Assembly: GCA_002346525.1 (NCBI GenBank) | Contig: DDZY01000018.1 | Coordinates: 483-6,652, forward strand | Origin: Proteobacteria bacterium UBA2996 | GTDB taxonomy: Bacteria; Pseudomonadota; Gammaproteobacteria; Arenicellales; UBA868 | Direction of reading: 5' to 3' | Length of the DNA stretch: 6,170 nt | Shown here: positions 5,808 to 6,170 of the stretch, in pieces | Layout: each line of letters starts with the position of its first letter | How positions within the stretch are numbered: the stretch's first letter is position 1 | The notes under the pieces: model-generated | The model's database searches: none | What the model was told of the DNA's origin: nothing | What the model saw: the letters and a program-made list of their open reading frames with translations, nothing else | Translations under genes and position numbers: made by a program

Positions 5808-6170
5808 ATGTCGAAAGGGATCAACCAGTTGGAATCGGACTACGCACGCGCGGCAAAGGCCTTGGCGTTTTTGCGTTCGCGGTCGCGCCAACAGCCTACT
5901 TTGGACCAAGCCGCAGCCGCTGTGGATCTCAGTCCCCATCACTTTCAAAGGCTGTTCAAGCGTTGGGTTGGCATCAACCCAAGAAAATATGTCCAGTCTC
6001 TTATCCTCACTGACGCCCAACAACAACTCCGCAGTGGTAGAAGTGTTCTCGATTCCGCCCTCACCAGCGGCTTGTCTGGACCGGGCCGTTTACACGATCT
6101 CTTTGTCACGGTCCAGAGCATGACGCCAGCAGAACACCGGGATCAAGGGGCCGGCCTCGAGATCGGGTAT
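5808..6170 (+). CDS. Ada-like protein: AraC-type HTH plus start of O6-alkylguanine-DNA methyltransferase domain, cut by window edge
   Basis: The open frame runs 121 codons to the right edge without a stop. Residues 31-110 form an AraC-type double helix-turn-helix: the first around TLDQAAAAVDLSPHHFQRLF (31-50) followed by KRWVGINPRKYVQ (51-63), the second around LDSALTSGLSGPGRLHDLF (81-99) ending in TPAEHR (106-111). The following GAGLEIGY (114-121) matches the point where E. coli Ada passes from its HTH domain into the suicidal O6-methylguanine methyltransferase domain; the PCHR active site would lie beyond the window. The protein begins directly at the HTH, so the N-terminal zinc Ada domain that senses methylphosphotriesters is absent. 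An in-frame TGA at 5754-5756 excludes a long N-terminal extension. No clear ribosome binding site precedes the ATG; TTG at 5799 is an alternative start. The likely role is DNA repair, perhaps with transcription control. A plain AraC regulator is possible but less likely given the junction sequence. Confidence 0.82.
   Translation, partial: MSKGINQLESDYARAAKALAFLRSRSRQQPTLDQAAAAVDLSPHHFQRLFKRWVGINPRKYVQSLILTDAQQQLRSGRSVLDSALTSGLSGPGRLHDLFVTVQSMTPAEHRDQGAGLEIGY

Noticed and set aside
5602..6123. A 173-codon plus-strand frame across the right intergenic region
   Set aside because: It overlaps the Ada-like gene in another frame, and its translation lacks recognisable motifs, whereas the frame from 5808 gives a clear AraC-type HTH.

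Overview
The window is a gene-dense stretch of roughly 56-57% GC (estimated by eye) that reads as part of an N-methyl amine (betaine-type) catabolic locus of an aerobic Pseudomonadota bacterium. The protein families are typical of marine and soil alpha- or gammaproteobacteria; I cannot place it more finely from sequence alone. There is no rRNA, tRNA, insertion sequence, CRISPR array or phage signal.

Layout from left to right. (1) Minus strand, running off the left edge: the first 195 codons of etfB, electron transfer flavoprotein beta subunit. (2) A 304-bp divergent intergenic region (587-890) holding a plausible sigma70-type promoter for etfB, two overlapping inverted repeats, and a weaker promoter candidate for the rightward gene. 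(3) Plus strand 891-2432: a complete MttB-superfamily (trimethylamine / quaternary amine:corrinoid) methyltransferase without internal amber codon, so not a pyrrolysine enzyme. (4) After a 37-bp convergent gap with no obvious terminator, two minus-strand genes that form a tight operon: a dimethylglycine/sarcosine dehydrogenase-like FAD-GcvT protein (3182-5629) transcribed first, then an AlaX-type alanyl-tRNA editing protein (2470-3180), the stop and start separated by one base. (5) A 178-bp divergent intergenic region (5630-5807) with a strong ribosome binding site for the dehydrogenase and small dyads. (6) Plus strand, running off the right edge: the start of an Ada-like protein (AraC-type DNA-binding domain followed by an O6-alkylguanine-DNA methyltransferase domain).

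How the genes could work together (inference from families): the MttB-like protein could remove one methyl group from a quaternary amine such as glycine betaine onto a corrinoid carrier encoded elsewhere. The FAD-GcvT enzyme could then oxidise the resulting N-methyl compound (dimethylglycine or sarcosine type), pass the one-carbon unit to tetrahydrofolate, and hand electrons to ETF, whose beta subunit lies in the same locus. Products of such a pathway are glycine and, through methylene-tetrahydrofolate, serine. These are exactly the two amino acids that alanyl-tRNA synthetase mischarges and that AlaX proteins clear, which gives a testable reason for the coupled editing gene. The Ada-like gene may be an unrelated neighbour.
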